Shown: piece by piece, positions 5,735 to 11,520 of the stretch | Numbering within the stretch: the first letter of the stretch is position 1 | Layout of the letters: each line of letters begins with the position of its first letter | Assembly: GCA_027016675.1 (NCBI GenBank) | Contig: JALUSH010000124.1 | Span: 1-11,520 of the forward strand | Length of the DNA: 11,520 nucleotides | DNA from: Thermodesulfovibrio sp. | Lineage (GTDB): Bacteria; Nitrospirota; Thermodesulfovibrionia; Thermodesulfovibrionales; JdFR-85 | Reading direction: 5' to 3' | Program-made: the position numbers and the translations under genes | The notes under the pieces: model-generated | What the model saw: only the letters and a program-made list of their open reading frames with translations | The model's database searches: none | What the model was told of the DNA's origin: nothing

Positions 5735-7429
5735 TCATGGGGTAAGTTCATTCAATTTCTCTATAAGCATTTTGTATATATTATCAGTGGAAACCTTGAT
5801 CTTTTCACCTGATTTCCTGATTTTTATCTCGCAAACTCCTTCCTTTAACCCTCTTTCTCCAATAATTATCTGTACAGGTATGCCAATGAGGTCAGCGTCC
5901 TTGAACTTTACACCTGCCCTTTCGGCTCTGTCATCAATGAGAATATCCATGCCTTTCTCAAGCAGGCTGTTATAGAGTTCCTCTGAAATACGACGTGTTT
6001 CTTCATGGTTCATATTAAGCGGTAGTATTATTACACTGAAGGGAGAGATACTTAAAGGCCAGATTATGCCGTTGTCATCATGATTCTGTTCCACAGCAGC
6101 AGCTGCAATCCTTGCCGGTCCTATGCCATAGCTACCCATAATGATGGGTTTTTCTCTGCCATCTCTGTCCAGAAAGGTTGCACCAAGTGGTTTGGAATAC
6201 TTTGTGCCAAGTTTGAAGATGTTTCCTATCTCTATTACCCTTTCAATCCTGAGAGGTGCATTGCATTTTGGACAAAAATCATTATTCTTGGCAATATGAA
6301 GGTCAGCAAACTGAGCTTCAAAGTGGATGCCAGGTCTCAGACCTTTAACATGATAGTCCCTTTTATTTGCGCCGCTTACATATACCCCTTCTTTCAGGGT
6401 TTCATCAGCTATTATCCGTATATCCTTATGACCCTGTGGGCCGATAAACCCTGCCTCAACACCAAGTATATCTTCTATTTCATCCTTCAAGGCCGTTCTG
6501 AAATTACCAATAATACGTTGTAGTTTTCTCTCCTGTAGATCCTGGTCACCTCGTAAAAGTACAAGAACAGGACCGCTGTCTGTCATATAAAGAAGGCTTT
6601 TTATAAAGTACTCAGGCCCTATGCCAAGGAATTCAGATACCTCTTGAACCGTTCGTTTCTCAGGTGTAGGAACCTCTTCATAAGGCCAGGCTTCAAAATT
6701 GACCTTTTTTGAGACACTCTGTGCAAGTTCAACATTTGCTGAGTAACCACAGGAGTCACAGAGTGCAACATCATCCTCGCCTGCAGGGCTTGGGGCCATG
6801 AATTCATGCGCTGTGGCCCCTCCCATCATACCAGGGTCTGACTCAACCTGGTAAAATCTGAGACCACATCGTGAGAATATTCTGTTGTAAGCTTCGATAT
6901 GAAGCTGATAGTTCCTTTCAAGACCTTCCTCATCACAGTCAAAACTGTAGGAGTCCTTCATGACGAACTCCCTTGTCCTCATAATCCCGCTTTTGGGCCT
7001 TGCCTCGTCGCGAAGCTTGGTCTGAATTTGATACCATACCTGTGGGAGGTCTCTGTAGGATCTGATCTCCTTTGAGGCGAGCCATGTCATTATCTCTTCA
7101 TGGGTCATGCCAAGACACATATCACGACCTGTTCTGTCCTTCAGTCGAAACATTTCATCCCCTATTTCATACCATCGGCCTGTCTTCTGCCAGACCTCTG
7201 CAGGATGCAGCACGGGCATAAGGAGTTCCTGTGCTCCAATACGCTGCATCTCTTCCCTGATTATTCTGTTGATCTTTTCAAGCACTTGGAAGCCCAAGGG
7301 CAATAGGATATAAAGCCCTGACGCGAGCTGTCGTATATAACCAGCCCGAAGAAGCAGTTTATGGCTCACTGCCTCAGCCTCTGCTGGTACCTCTCTGAGA
7401 GTGGGTATGAAGGTTCTGGAAAATCTCAT
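5735..7429 (-). CDS. proS: Prolyl-tRNA synthetase, bacterial type with editing insertion
   Basis: A 564-residue class II aminoacyl-tRNA synthetase that charges tRNA-Pro. The N-terminal catalytic part has the bacterial ProRS opening (FIPTLREVPAEAEAVSHKLL), the GMTHEE loop (107-112), motif 2 RDEARPKSGIMRTREF (140-155) and motif 3 GSYGIGPARI (432-441). Between motifs 2 and 3 lies the YbaK-like editing domain (about 235-385), which removes wrongly attached alanine. It is flanked by two CxxC pairs, CDSC (224-227) and CPKC (386-389), that could bind zinc. The anticodon-binding domain runs from about 460 to the end, including DDRAERAGVKFKDADLIGIP. Start is ATG at 7429 with GGGAGG 5 nt before it. It lies 115 bp after the nucleotidyltransferase-like gene and ends before a strong terminator. 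Length and motif set are normal. Confidence 0.97.
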   Translation of the reverse strand: MRFSRTFIPTLREVPAEAEAVSHKLLLRAGYIRQLASGLYILLPLGFQVLEKINRIIREEMQRIGAQELLMPVLHPAEVWQKTGRWYEIGDEMFRLKDRTGRDMCLGMTHEEIMTWLASKEIRSYRDLPQVWYQIQTKLRDEARPKSGIMRTREFVMKDSYSFDCDEEGLERNYQLHIEAYNRIFSRCGLRFYQVESDPGMMGGATAHEFMAPSPAGEDDVALCDSCGYSANVELAQSVSKKVNFEAWPYEEVPTPEKRTVQEVSEFLGIGPEYFIKSLLYMTDSGPVLVLLRGDQDLQERKLQRIIGNFRTALKDEIEDILGVEAGFIGPQGHKDIRIIADETLKEGVYVSGANKRDYHVKGLRPGIHFEAQFADLHIAKNNDFCPKCNAPLRIERVIEIGNIFKLGTKYSKPLGATFLDRDGREKPIIMGSYGIGPARIAAAAVEQNHDDNGIIWPLSISPFSVIILPLNMNHEETRRISEELYNSLLEKGMDILIDDRAERAGVKFKDADLIGIPVQIIIGERGLKEGVCEIKIRKSGEKIKVSTDNIYKMLIEKLNELTP

Positions 7430-7474
7430 CTAAGCCTCCCGGAAAAAGGGTCTCGTAAGTTTTTGTTTATCAAG

Positions 7475-7516
7475 ATGCTGAAACAAGCATGTTCTGATGA
7501 AGATCAGGTTCAGCAT
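7475..7516 (-). other. Nested inverted repeat upstream of proS
   Basis: ATGCTGAA (7475-7482) matches TTCAGCAT (7509-7516), enclosing a second stem CTGAT (7494-7498) and ATCAG (7503-7507) with a GAAG loop. The RNA read on the minus strand could form an 8-bp stem with an inner hairpin in the proS leader. No T-run follows, so it is not a terminator. I see no T-box features. Function unknown. Confidence 0.4.
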
Positions 7517-7544
7517 GACATTTTTACCAGACACTAATGTAACT

Positions 7545-7931
7545 TCATGTAATAAAATCTTCCATCTCACTGTCAGCTTCAAAGAGAATCAGCCCGGTCT
7601 TTACAGCCTGATATGCAACAGGATTGGACTCCTTATACATATTCTGAAAATCAGAGATTCCGTAACAGAAAAAATTAAATAGACCAGAAGGGTCATGTTC
7701 TCTGAGAAAGAAGGTCTCCCTGAGAAAGTTGATGTGGTCACGGTAAAGTACAAGTATATGAACCGGAGGCACTGGTGGAGGAACCTCTTCTCCCTCGGGA
7801 CTGAACATGGCTATAGCAATGACCTCTCCACCACGGTCTTCATGGAGACGAGAGAGAAACTCAGAAAGAGGTTCAAAGAAGAACAGGTCAGCCCAGTTCT
7901 GTCTCAACGTATTCCAGGATAGCCTTTGCAC
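7545..7931 (-). CDS. Nucleotidyltransferase-like (MNT) protein with degenerate active site
   Basis: A 128-residue protein after a HEPN gene. The position and fold outline (N-terminal helices to about 33, a strand EVIAIAMF at 36-43, a strand VHILVLYRD at 57-65, later helices) resemble the minimal nucleotidyltransferase of HEPN/MNT pairs. In active members the two strands carry G-S-x(2-3)-G and S-D-x-D. Here they read FSPEGEE and VPPVHILVL, with a proline-rich link PPPVPP and neither catalytic acidic pair, so AMP transfer is unlikely. It may survive as a binding partner of the HEPN protein. Start is GTG at 7931: GGAGG lies about 9 nt upstream, inside the HEPN gene, supporting a true 44-nt overlap and coupled translation. 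I infer the family mainly from pairing and strand pattern; full homology is not certain. Confidence 0.6.
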   Translation of the reverse strand: MQRLSWNTLRQNWADLFFFEPLSEFLSRLHEDRGGEVIAIAMFSPEGEEVPPPVPPVHILVLYRDHINFLRETFFLREHDPSGLFNFFCYGISDFQNMYKESNPVAYQAVKTGLILFEADSEMEDFIT

Positions 7932-8262
7932 AGTTTATTGCCTCCTTAGCTATTTCTTCGTCAAAATAATCCTTGGGAGAACCCTTTTCAAAGCAATAAG
8001 GATAACGGGAGGGTGTATAGTAGGTGTCAAGCAAACGTGCTTTATGCAATAAATCCTGTTTAACATTCTCTATCTGTTTTAGCAGATAATAGACTGACTG
8101 TCCGGTACTAACAATTCCTTTCCTTGTGAGCAGTTCAATGGCACCAAGCATGGCAGCATGATGGGAAAGGAATGCTGCATCCTCAAAAAATCCTCCCTGA
8201 GCAGAATGCTCTGCAGATTTGATGGTCCTTTTAGCCTGTTCAATCCAGTCCTTTTGCCTCAT
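7888..8262 (-). CDS. HEPN-domain protein
   Basis: A 124-residue, all-helical protein. The pattern matches HEPN domains: W6 and 'QAKRTIKSAEHS' in helix 1, 'GFFEDAAFLSHHAAMLGAIELL' for helices 1-2, then 'LLHKARLLDTYYTPSRYPY' (71-89), a HEPN signature (LD.yY...RYP), and a C-terminal 'IAKEAINCAKAILEYVE' helix. HEPN proteins are RNases or RNA-binding helical bundles, often toxins with an MNT antitoxin. The usual RNase motif R-x(4-6)-H is not obvious; R86 is not followed by a suitably spaced H. It begins 3 nt after the pyruvate-kinase-like gene (AAGGGG site, 7 nt spacing) and overlaps the next gene by 44 nt. It is embedded in a housekeeping operon, not in a mobile region. Confidence 0.75.
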   Translation of the reverse strand: MRQKDWIEQAKRTIKSAEHSAQGGFFEDAAFLSHHAAMLGAIELLTRKGIVSTGQSVYYLLKQIENVKQDLLHKARLLDTYYTPSRYPYCFEKGSPKDYFDEEIAKEAINCAKAILEYVETELG

Positions 8263-8265
8263 AAT

Positions 8266-8844
8266 CTAACCCCTTGGTTTTGCTAAGATTTCAAGCACTT
8301 TGAGGTCAAGAAACCTCTTGGATGCTGCTGAACGGATTATCATTACTGTATCTGCTCCCCTTGCAGTACCTGCCACTGTAAGAATCTCCTCGCCTTCCGG
8401 GATCAGACCTGCATCAGCGGCCATCATTACCATCTCAATACATACCTTCGGCCCTTCACCGAATCTTCTCAATGATTGTGCAACAAGAAGGGTGGGATAT
8501 ACGCCGCCAAATTTCTTGGCCAGTGCTGTCTCAAGGGAATGGGTGATCATAGTTCCTGTGTATACCTTTGCACCCAGAGATTCGATCCTTTCTCTGACAT
8601 CATGGGGCATCTCTATGGTATTTGGTTCTTTGAACCCATGACAATGAGTAACCACTATCAGATTGATTCCTGTTTCTTTCAATGCCTCTGCAAAAAGCAA
8701 CCCTGTATCTCCTGTGGTGGAGGCAACTATGAGGTGCATTATATCAGTGGAACTCAGTATTTCTTTTACTACATCAAGGCATGCCTCAGTGTTTTCACGG
8801 CCTGGTCTTTCAAAATATATTACCTTTCTTTCCATAATACCCAT
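8266..8844 (-). CDS. Stand-alone pyruvate kinase alpha/beta (C-terminal) domain protein
   Basis: A 192-residue soluble protein. The Rossmann-like alpha/beta fold fits the allosteric C-terminal domain of pyruvate kinase, found alone in some bacteria and archaea. Visible elements are the helix TEACLDVVKEIL, a strand IMHLIVASTTGDTG (35-48), NLIVVTHCHGFKEPNTIEMP (61-80), GAKVYTGT (91-98) and near the C-terminus EILTVAGTARGADTVMIIR (153-171). In pyruvate kinase this domain binds the activator or is merely structural; alone it lacks the catalytic barrel and probably binds a small phosphorylated ligand. Two starts are possible: ATG at 8844 and a second ATG three codons on at 8835; neither has a strong Shine-Dalgarno. 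It lies 9 nt after the HDAC-family gene and 3 nt before the HEPN gene. The function is unknown. Confidence 0.75.
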   Translation of the reverse strand: MGIMERKVIYFERPGRENTEACLDVVKEILSSTDIMHLIVASTTGDTGLLFAEALKETGINLIVVTHCHGFKEPNTIEMPHDVRERIESLGAKVYTGTMITHSLETALAKKFGGVYPTLLVAQSLRRFGEGPKVCIEMVMMAADAGLIPEGEEILTVAGTARGADTVMIIRSAASKRFLDLKVLEILAKPRG

Positions 8845-8853
8845 ATATTCTAT

Positions 8854-9771
8854 CTAATCCTTTAATAATTCTTCCACTGTAATAAAGACAGATCTGGCAA
8901 GGGCCTCAAGGTTATAGCCACCTTCAAGAGCAAACACAAATGGAATAGTCTCCTTTGAGTCAATGATTCCTCTAACAATGTTTCTTATACCCGAGTCTGT
9001 TACAGCTATACCTGCAAGTGGGTCTTTTTCATGTAAATCATAACCAGCAGAGACAAGGACTATATCAGGATCGAACTGTTTAACCAGTTCAGGCAGTTTT
9101 ATGGTATAGGCATCAATATATTCACTGTCACCTGCACCAGCAGGCATGGGTATGTTATAGGTAAACCCCTCTCCTTTTCCACGACCTCGCTCTTCAGTAG
9201 AGCCTGTGCCAGGGTAATGAGGATACTGATGGGTGCTGAAATAAAATACAGCATCATCTTCATAGAACATATGCTCTGTTCCATTTCCATGGTGTACATC
9301 AAAATCTATGATAAAGACCTTTTCATAGCCAAGAGACTGAGCATATCTTGCGCCAATGGCTACATTGTTGAAGATACAAAAACCCATTGCCCTGTCAGAC
9401 TCTGCATGGTGTCCTGGAGGCCTTACAGCACAAAATGCCCTCTGGACCTCGCCTTCTTTGCACATTCTTATTGCTTCCACCACAGCACCAGCAGCAGAAA
9501 GGGCTGCCTCAAGGGTGCCCTCTGAAAAATAGGTGTCAGGGTCAAAATAACCAGGCGTAGCGGTTTTTACCCTGTTAAGATAATTCACATCATGCACAGA
9601 TGTGATAAGAGAGTCCTCTGCCTTAATGGGTTTAAAATGTATAAGTTCGTTCCAGATAGAATTGGCCTGCAACATATCAACAATTGCCTGAAGTCTTTCA
9701 GGTCTTTCAGGATGAAAGCCCAGTGGCGTGTGTAGTAGATATACATTATCATAAACAAACCCCACCTTCAC
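8854..9771 (-). CDS. Histone-deacetylase-family zinc amidohydrolase
   Basis: A 305-residue member of the arginase/deacetylase fold. It has HPERPERL (20-27), RPPGHHAE with catalytic H121-H122, DFDVHHGNGT with zinc ligands D158 and H160, SAGYD (third ligand D245) and LEGGY (Y286). These are all catalytic residues of acetoin-utilisation AcuC / class II deacetylases, so the enzyme should hydrolyse acetyl-lysine or another N-acetyl amide such as an acetylpolyamine. Start is GTG at 9771; the JAMM gene's stop overlaps it as GTGA, with GAGG about 12 nt upstream, so translation is coupled. It lies in one operon with argC, whose pathway uses N-acetylated intermediates, so a substrate of that type is a tempting but unproven idea. 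No secretion signal. Confidence 0.88.
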   Translation of the reverse strand: MKVGFVYDNVYLLHTPLGFHPERPERLQAIVDMLQANSIWNELIHFKPIKAEDSLITSVHDVNYLNRVKTATPGYFDPDTYFSEGTLEAALSAAGAVVEAIRMCKEGEVQRAFCAVRPPGHHAESDRAMGFCIFNNVAIGARYAQSLGYEKVFIIDFDVHHGNGTEHMFYEDDAVFYFSTHQYPHYPGTGSTEERGRGKGEGFTYNIPMPAGAGDSEYIDAYTIKLPELVKQFDPDIVLVSAGYDLHEKDPLAGIAVTDSGIRNIVRGIIDSKETIPFVFALEGGYNLEALARSVFITVEELLKD

Positions 9772-10172
9772 TGTTTAATCACAACCTCCACTTCTTCTAT
9801 CTTTTTATCCTTGATTGTGAATCCCCTGACAACAGGTTCATTGTCTAAAAGACTGATTATAATATACACCACATCATCATAAAAGGCAAGGTTTACATCT
9901 TTCTGTGATGGATATGCCTGTGCCTCAGGATGGGAATGATAGATGGCCATCATTTTAATGCCCCTTTTTCTCATGTCTTTCATAACCTGGAACTGCTCTT
10001 GTGGCTCCATAAAATAACTCACAGGTGAGTGTTCAGTATTGGTCATTTTATAGATAGTGGTTACCTGCTTACCATCACCAGCAAGTATTCCACATACCTC
10101 CTCAGGTACTCCCTGGAGGGCGTGTTCTATCATCTCTTTATGGATATTCAGGGGGATGATAATCTCTGTCAT
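9768..10172 (-). CDS. JAMM/MPN+ (M67, Mov34 family) metalloprotease
   Basis: A 134-residue cytoplasmic protein carrying the full JAMM zinc motif: a glutamate at EEVCGIL (E24/E25), then H79-S-H81-P, S89 and D92 (HxH, seven residues, SxxD). JAMM proteins cut isopeptide or peptide bonds next to ubiquitin-like folds; in bacteria they are linked to sulfur-carrier proteins (ThiS/MoaD/CysO). No sulfur-carrier gene is in this window, so the partner is not visible. The ATG at 10172 overlaps the argC stop as ATGA and its own stop overlaps the deacetylase start as GTGA, so it sits in a coupled three-gene string. Length is normal for the small bacterial group. Confidence 0.85.
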   Translation of the reverse strand: MTEIIIPLNIHKEMIEHALQGVPEEVCGILAGDGKQVTTIYKMTNTEHSPVSYFMEPQEQFQVMKDMRKRGIKMMAIYHSHPEAQAYPSQKDVNLAFYDDVVYIIISLLDNEPVVRGFTIKDKKIEEVEVVIKQ

Positions 10173-11209
10173 GGTAATGGAGAGATATCTTTTAGTGCTT
10201 CTGTTTCCTCGAAACCCATCATGATATTCATGTTCTGCACAGCCTGGCCCGAGGCACCCTTTACAAGATTATCTATAGCAGATACCACAACAAGGGTATT
10301 TGTTCTTTCAACAACCTTCAGTCCTATGTCACAGAAATTTGTTCCCCTTACATTCCGTACATCTGGCAGGGTTCCGTCATCGTATATCCTTATAAAGAAC
10401 TCCTTTTTGTATGTTTTTTTGTAGAGATTTATAATCTCCTCCAAAGAGACCTTCCTATTAAGTTTACAATAGACTGTAGTTAATATACCCCTGTTTAGAG
10501 GCAAAAGATGCGGGGTGAAATTGACAGTTACCTGTTGCCTTACCATATCAGAGAGGATCTGCTCAATTTCAGGAGTATGTCTGTGGGTGCCCACACCATA
10601 GGCCCTGAAGGACTCGTTAATCTCGCAGAAATTATAAGCTGTGTCAGCCTTTCTTCCGGCACCTGATGTGCCTGATTTTGAGTCTATCACTATGCTGTCC
10701 ATTTTAATTATTCCTGCCTTCAGGGCAGGTACAATGGCAAGCGCAGCAGCGGTGGGATAACAACCGGGGTTTGCCACCACTGTAGCCTTTTTGATCTTTC
10801 TCCTGTAGAGCTCTGGAAGTCCATATACAGCCTTTTTAAGTATATGGGGATAAACATGTTCACACCCATACCATGCCTGGTATGTTTTGGGGTCTTTTAG
10901 TCTGTAATCTGCGGAAAGGTCTATAACCCTTTTGCCATGCCTTACAAAGAAGGCAACAGTGTCCTGTGATGCACCATGGGGCAGGGCAAGGAAGAAAAGG
11001 TCTGCCTTTTTAAGTAGTTTTTCCTTATTAAGGGATTCAAAACTAAGGCTTAAAATATTTCTCAGATGTGGGAAAAGGCTATAAACAGGCTTGCCTGCTG
11101 ATTTTTCAGAGGTTATAGCTGCTATCTCAACACGTGGATGAGATAGCAGGAGTCTTATTAGCTCAGACCCTGTATAGCCACTACCACCACATATAGCAAC
11201 CTTTAGCAT
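10169..11209 (-). CDS. argC: N-acetyl-gamma-glutamyl-phosphate reductase
   Basis: A 346-residue enzyme of arginine synthesis that reduces N-acetylglutamyl phosphate to N-acetylglutamate semialdehyde with NADPH. The N-terminal Rossmann motif GGSGYTG is at 8-14. The catalytic cysteine sits in VVANPGCYPTAA (C150), and the conserved GTHRHTPE has H209 and H211. IDSKSGTSGAG is the family substrate-loop region, and VRGTNFCDIG and DNLVKGASGQAVQN are C-terminal signatures. The start MLKVAICGGSGYTG fits the family exactly, so the ATG at 11209 is secure although no Shine-Dalgarno precedes it. It is the first gene of the leftward operon leading to the JAMM and deacetylase genes. Other arg genes are not in the window. 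Confidence 0.97.
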   Translation of the reverse strand: MLKVAICGGSGYTGSELIRLLLSHPRVEIAAITSEKSAGKPVYSLFPHLRNILSLSFESLNKEKLLKKADLFFLALPHGASQDTVAFFVRHGKRVIDLSADYRLKDPKTYQAWYGCEHVYPHILKKAVYGLPELYRRKIKKATVVANPGCYPTAAALAIVPALKAGIIKMDSIVIDSKSGTSGAGRKADTAYNFCEINESFRAYGVGTHRHTPEIEQILSDMVRQQVTVNFTPHLLPLNRGILTTVYCKLNRKVSLEEIINLYKKTYKKEFFIRIYDDGTLPDVRNVRGTNFCDIGLKVVERTNTLVVVSAIDNLVKGASGQAVQNMNIMMGFEETEALKDISPLP

Positions 11210-11216
11210 AACTTAG

Positions 11217-11225
11217 ATTATATCA
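11217..11225 (-). promoter_or_regulatory. Extended -10 promoter of argC, apparently giving a leaderless mRNA
   Basis: On the minus strand TATAAT (11222-11217) is preceded by TG and one base (TGATATAAT), an extended -10 element. No convincing -35 lies at 16-18 bp. Only 7 nt separate the box from the argC ATG, so transcription should begin at or within a base of the start codon. The absent Shine-Dalgarno fits this. The alternative is a distant upstream promoter and a chance TATAAT. Confidence 0.6.
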
Positions 11226-11342
11226 AAAAACTAATAGAATTATCCCATTAAGTTCCAGGTTTGATAATTGTCCTAAAAGGCGGTTTTGAGAATGAATAGC
11301 AATACCTGCTCATCCATTTTGTATTTTAGTGTGCCGATAAAC

Positions 11343-11362
11343 CACCAGACTTCAGTCTGGTG
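11343..11362 (+). repeat. Left-end hairpin of an IS200/IS605-type element
   Basis: CACCAGAC (11343-11350) and GTCTGGTG (11355-11362) form a perfect 8-bp stem with a TTCA loop. Elements of this group lack terminal inverted repeats and are recognised by an imperfect hairpin near each end; this one lies 50 nt ahead of the transposase start. The true left tip and the target sequence cannot be fixed without the right end or an empty site. Confidence 0.6.
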
Positions 11363-11373
11363 ATGGATAGGCT

Positions 11374-11470
11374 GTCCAAACAATGATAGAAGGTATGTAT
11401 ATAATTAAAGAGTGAGATTCAGGAAAAGCAATCATAGTGTATATCACACAGAGTACCACATTGTTTGGAC
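11374..11470 (+). promoter_or_regulatory. 12-bp inverted repeat enclosing the transposase translation start
   Basis: GTCCAAACAATG (11374-11385) and CATTGTTTGGAC (11459-11470) are exact reverse complements. The loop of 73 nt contains the AGAAGG site (11388-11393) and the GTG start (11412). Pairing in the mRNA would enclose or distort the start region and tie the leader to codons 16-20. IS200 elements are known for 5' structures that keep transposase expression low, so this is a likely control element; folding was not calculated. Confidence 0.6.
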
Positions 11471-11520
11471 GCCTCGATATCGGCGTAAGATATTTGTAAA
11501 AGGGGTAGACAAGTACCTTG
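11412..11520 (+). CDS. tnpA: IS200/IS605-type Y1 transposase, N-terminal part cut by the window edge
   Basis: From GTG 11412 the frame reads MRFRKSNHSV, then YHTEYHIVWTPRYRRKIF (residues 11-28) and VKGVDKYL to the edge. The pattern 'hSvy...yHiVw.pkYRrkif' is the start of single-strand-DNA HUH transposases of the IS200/IS605 family. The HUH motif and catalytic tyrosine lie outside the window. Only modest AAAG/GAG bases precede the GTG. A short frame (ATG 11395, MYIIKE) stops across the GTG (GAGTGA), which may couple reading, while AGAAGG (11388-11393) is nearest to that ATG. Upstream stop at 11406-11408 limits the frame. Confidence 0.8.
   Translation, partial: MRFRKSNHSVYHTEYHIVWTPRYRRKIFVKGVDKYL

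Noticed and set aside
6080..6523. 147-codon plus-strand frame opposite proS
   Set aside because: Lies fully inside proS, whose motifs continue across the region; no independent coding signal.
7430..7544. T-box riboswitch ahead of proS
   Set aside because: No T-box sequence, no antiterminator/terminator pair and no T-run.
9695..9715. Short tandem repeat (two copies of a CTTTCAGGT-like unit)
   Set aside because: It simply encodes the conserved HPERPERL motif of the deacetylase family.

Overview
This window looks like a chromosomal piece of a moderately AT-rich, Gram-negative-type bacterium. The housekeeping gene mix and the mercury-type accessory genes would fit Nitrospirota or a deltaproteobacterial-type lineage. 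That placement is inference from gene content only, because no marker here fixes the taxon.

Left part, about 1-3384: a mercury-type (mer-like) accessory locus. The first codons of a MerR-family regulator lie on the minus strand at the left edge. About 320 bp away is a textbook MerR-type promoter: a -35 TTGACT, a CTGTAC/GTACAG dyad and a -10 TATACT, with an over-long 20 bp spacer. It drives, rightwards, a Cys-rich thioredoxin-like protein, a CcdA/DsbD-like membrane protein with an intramembrane CPFC motif, a MerP-like heavy-metal-associated (HMA) protein, a secreted NHL-repeat protein and a TVP38/TMEM64 (VTT) membrane protein. The HMA gene is frameshifted at both ends. The NHL gene is broken by two frameshifts and one in-frame stop, so the middle of the operon seems to be decaying while its two ends are intact. 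No merA or classical merT is visible.

Middle, about 3385-7429: a 351 bp convergent spacer with one strong hairpin and a likely terminator. Then, on the minus strand, come a DEAD-box RNA helicase with a DbpA-type RNA-binding domain, ribosomal protein S21 (TTG start) and prolyl-tRNA synthetase, with an intrinsic terminator between proS and rpsU.

Right part, about 7545-11209, all minus strand and tightly packed: argC, a JAMM (M67) metallopeptidase, a histone-deacetylase-family amidohydrolase, a stand-alone pyruvate-kinase C-terminal-like protein, and a HEPN protein plus a nucleotidyltransferase-like protein. The last two look like a HEPN/MNT pair whose nucleotidyltransferase motif has been lost. 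ATGA and GTGA overlaps and a 44-nt overlap imply one translationally coupled operon. argC has an extended -10 box 7 nt from its ATG and no Shine-Dalgarno, suggesting a leaderless mRNA.

Right edge, about 11340-11520: the left end of an IS200/IS605-type element, with an end hairpin and the first 36 codons of its Y1 transposase. A perfect 12-bp inverted repeat encloses the transposase start and could fold over it.

The most interesting parts are the decaying mer-like operon with its unusual transport and redox proteins, the HEPN/degenerate-nucleotidyltransferase pair inside a housekeeping operon, and the IS200 leader structure.
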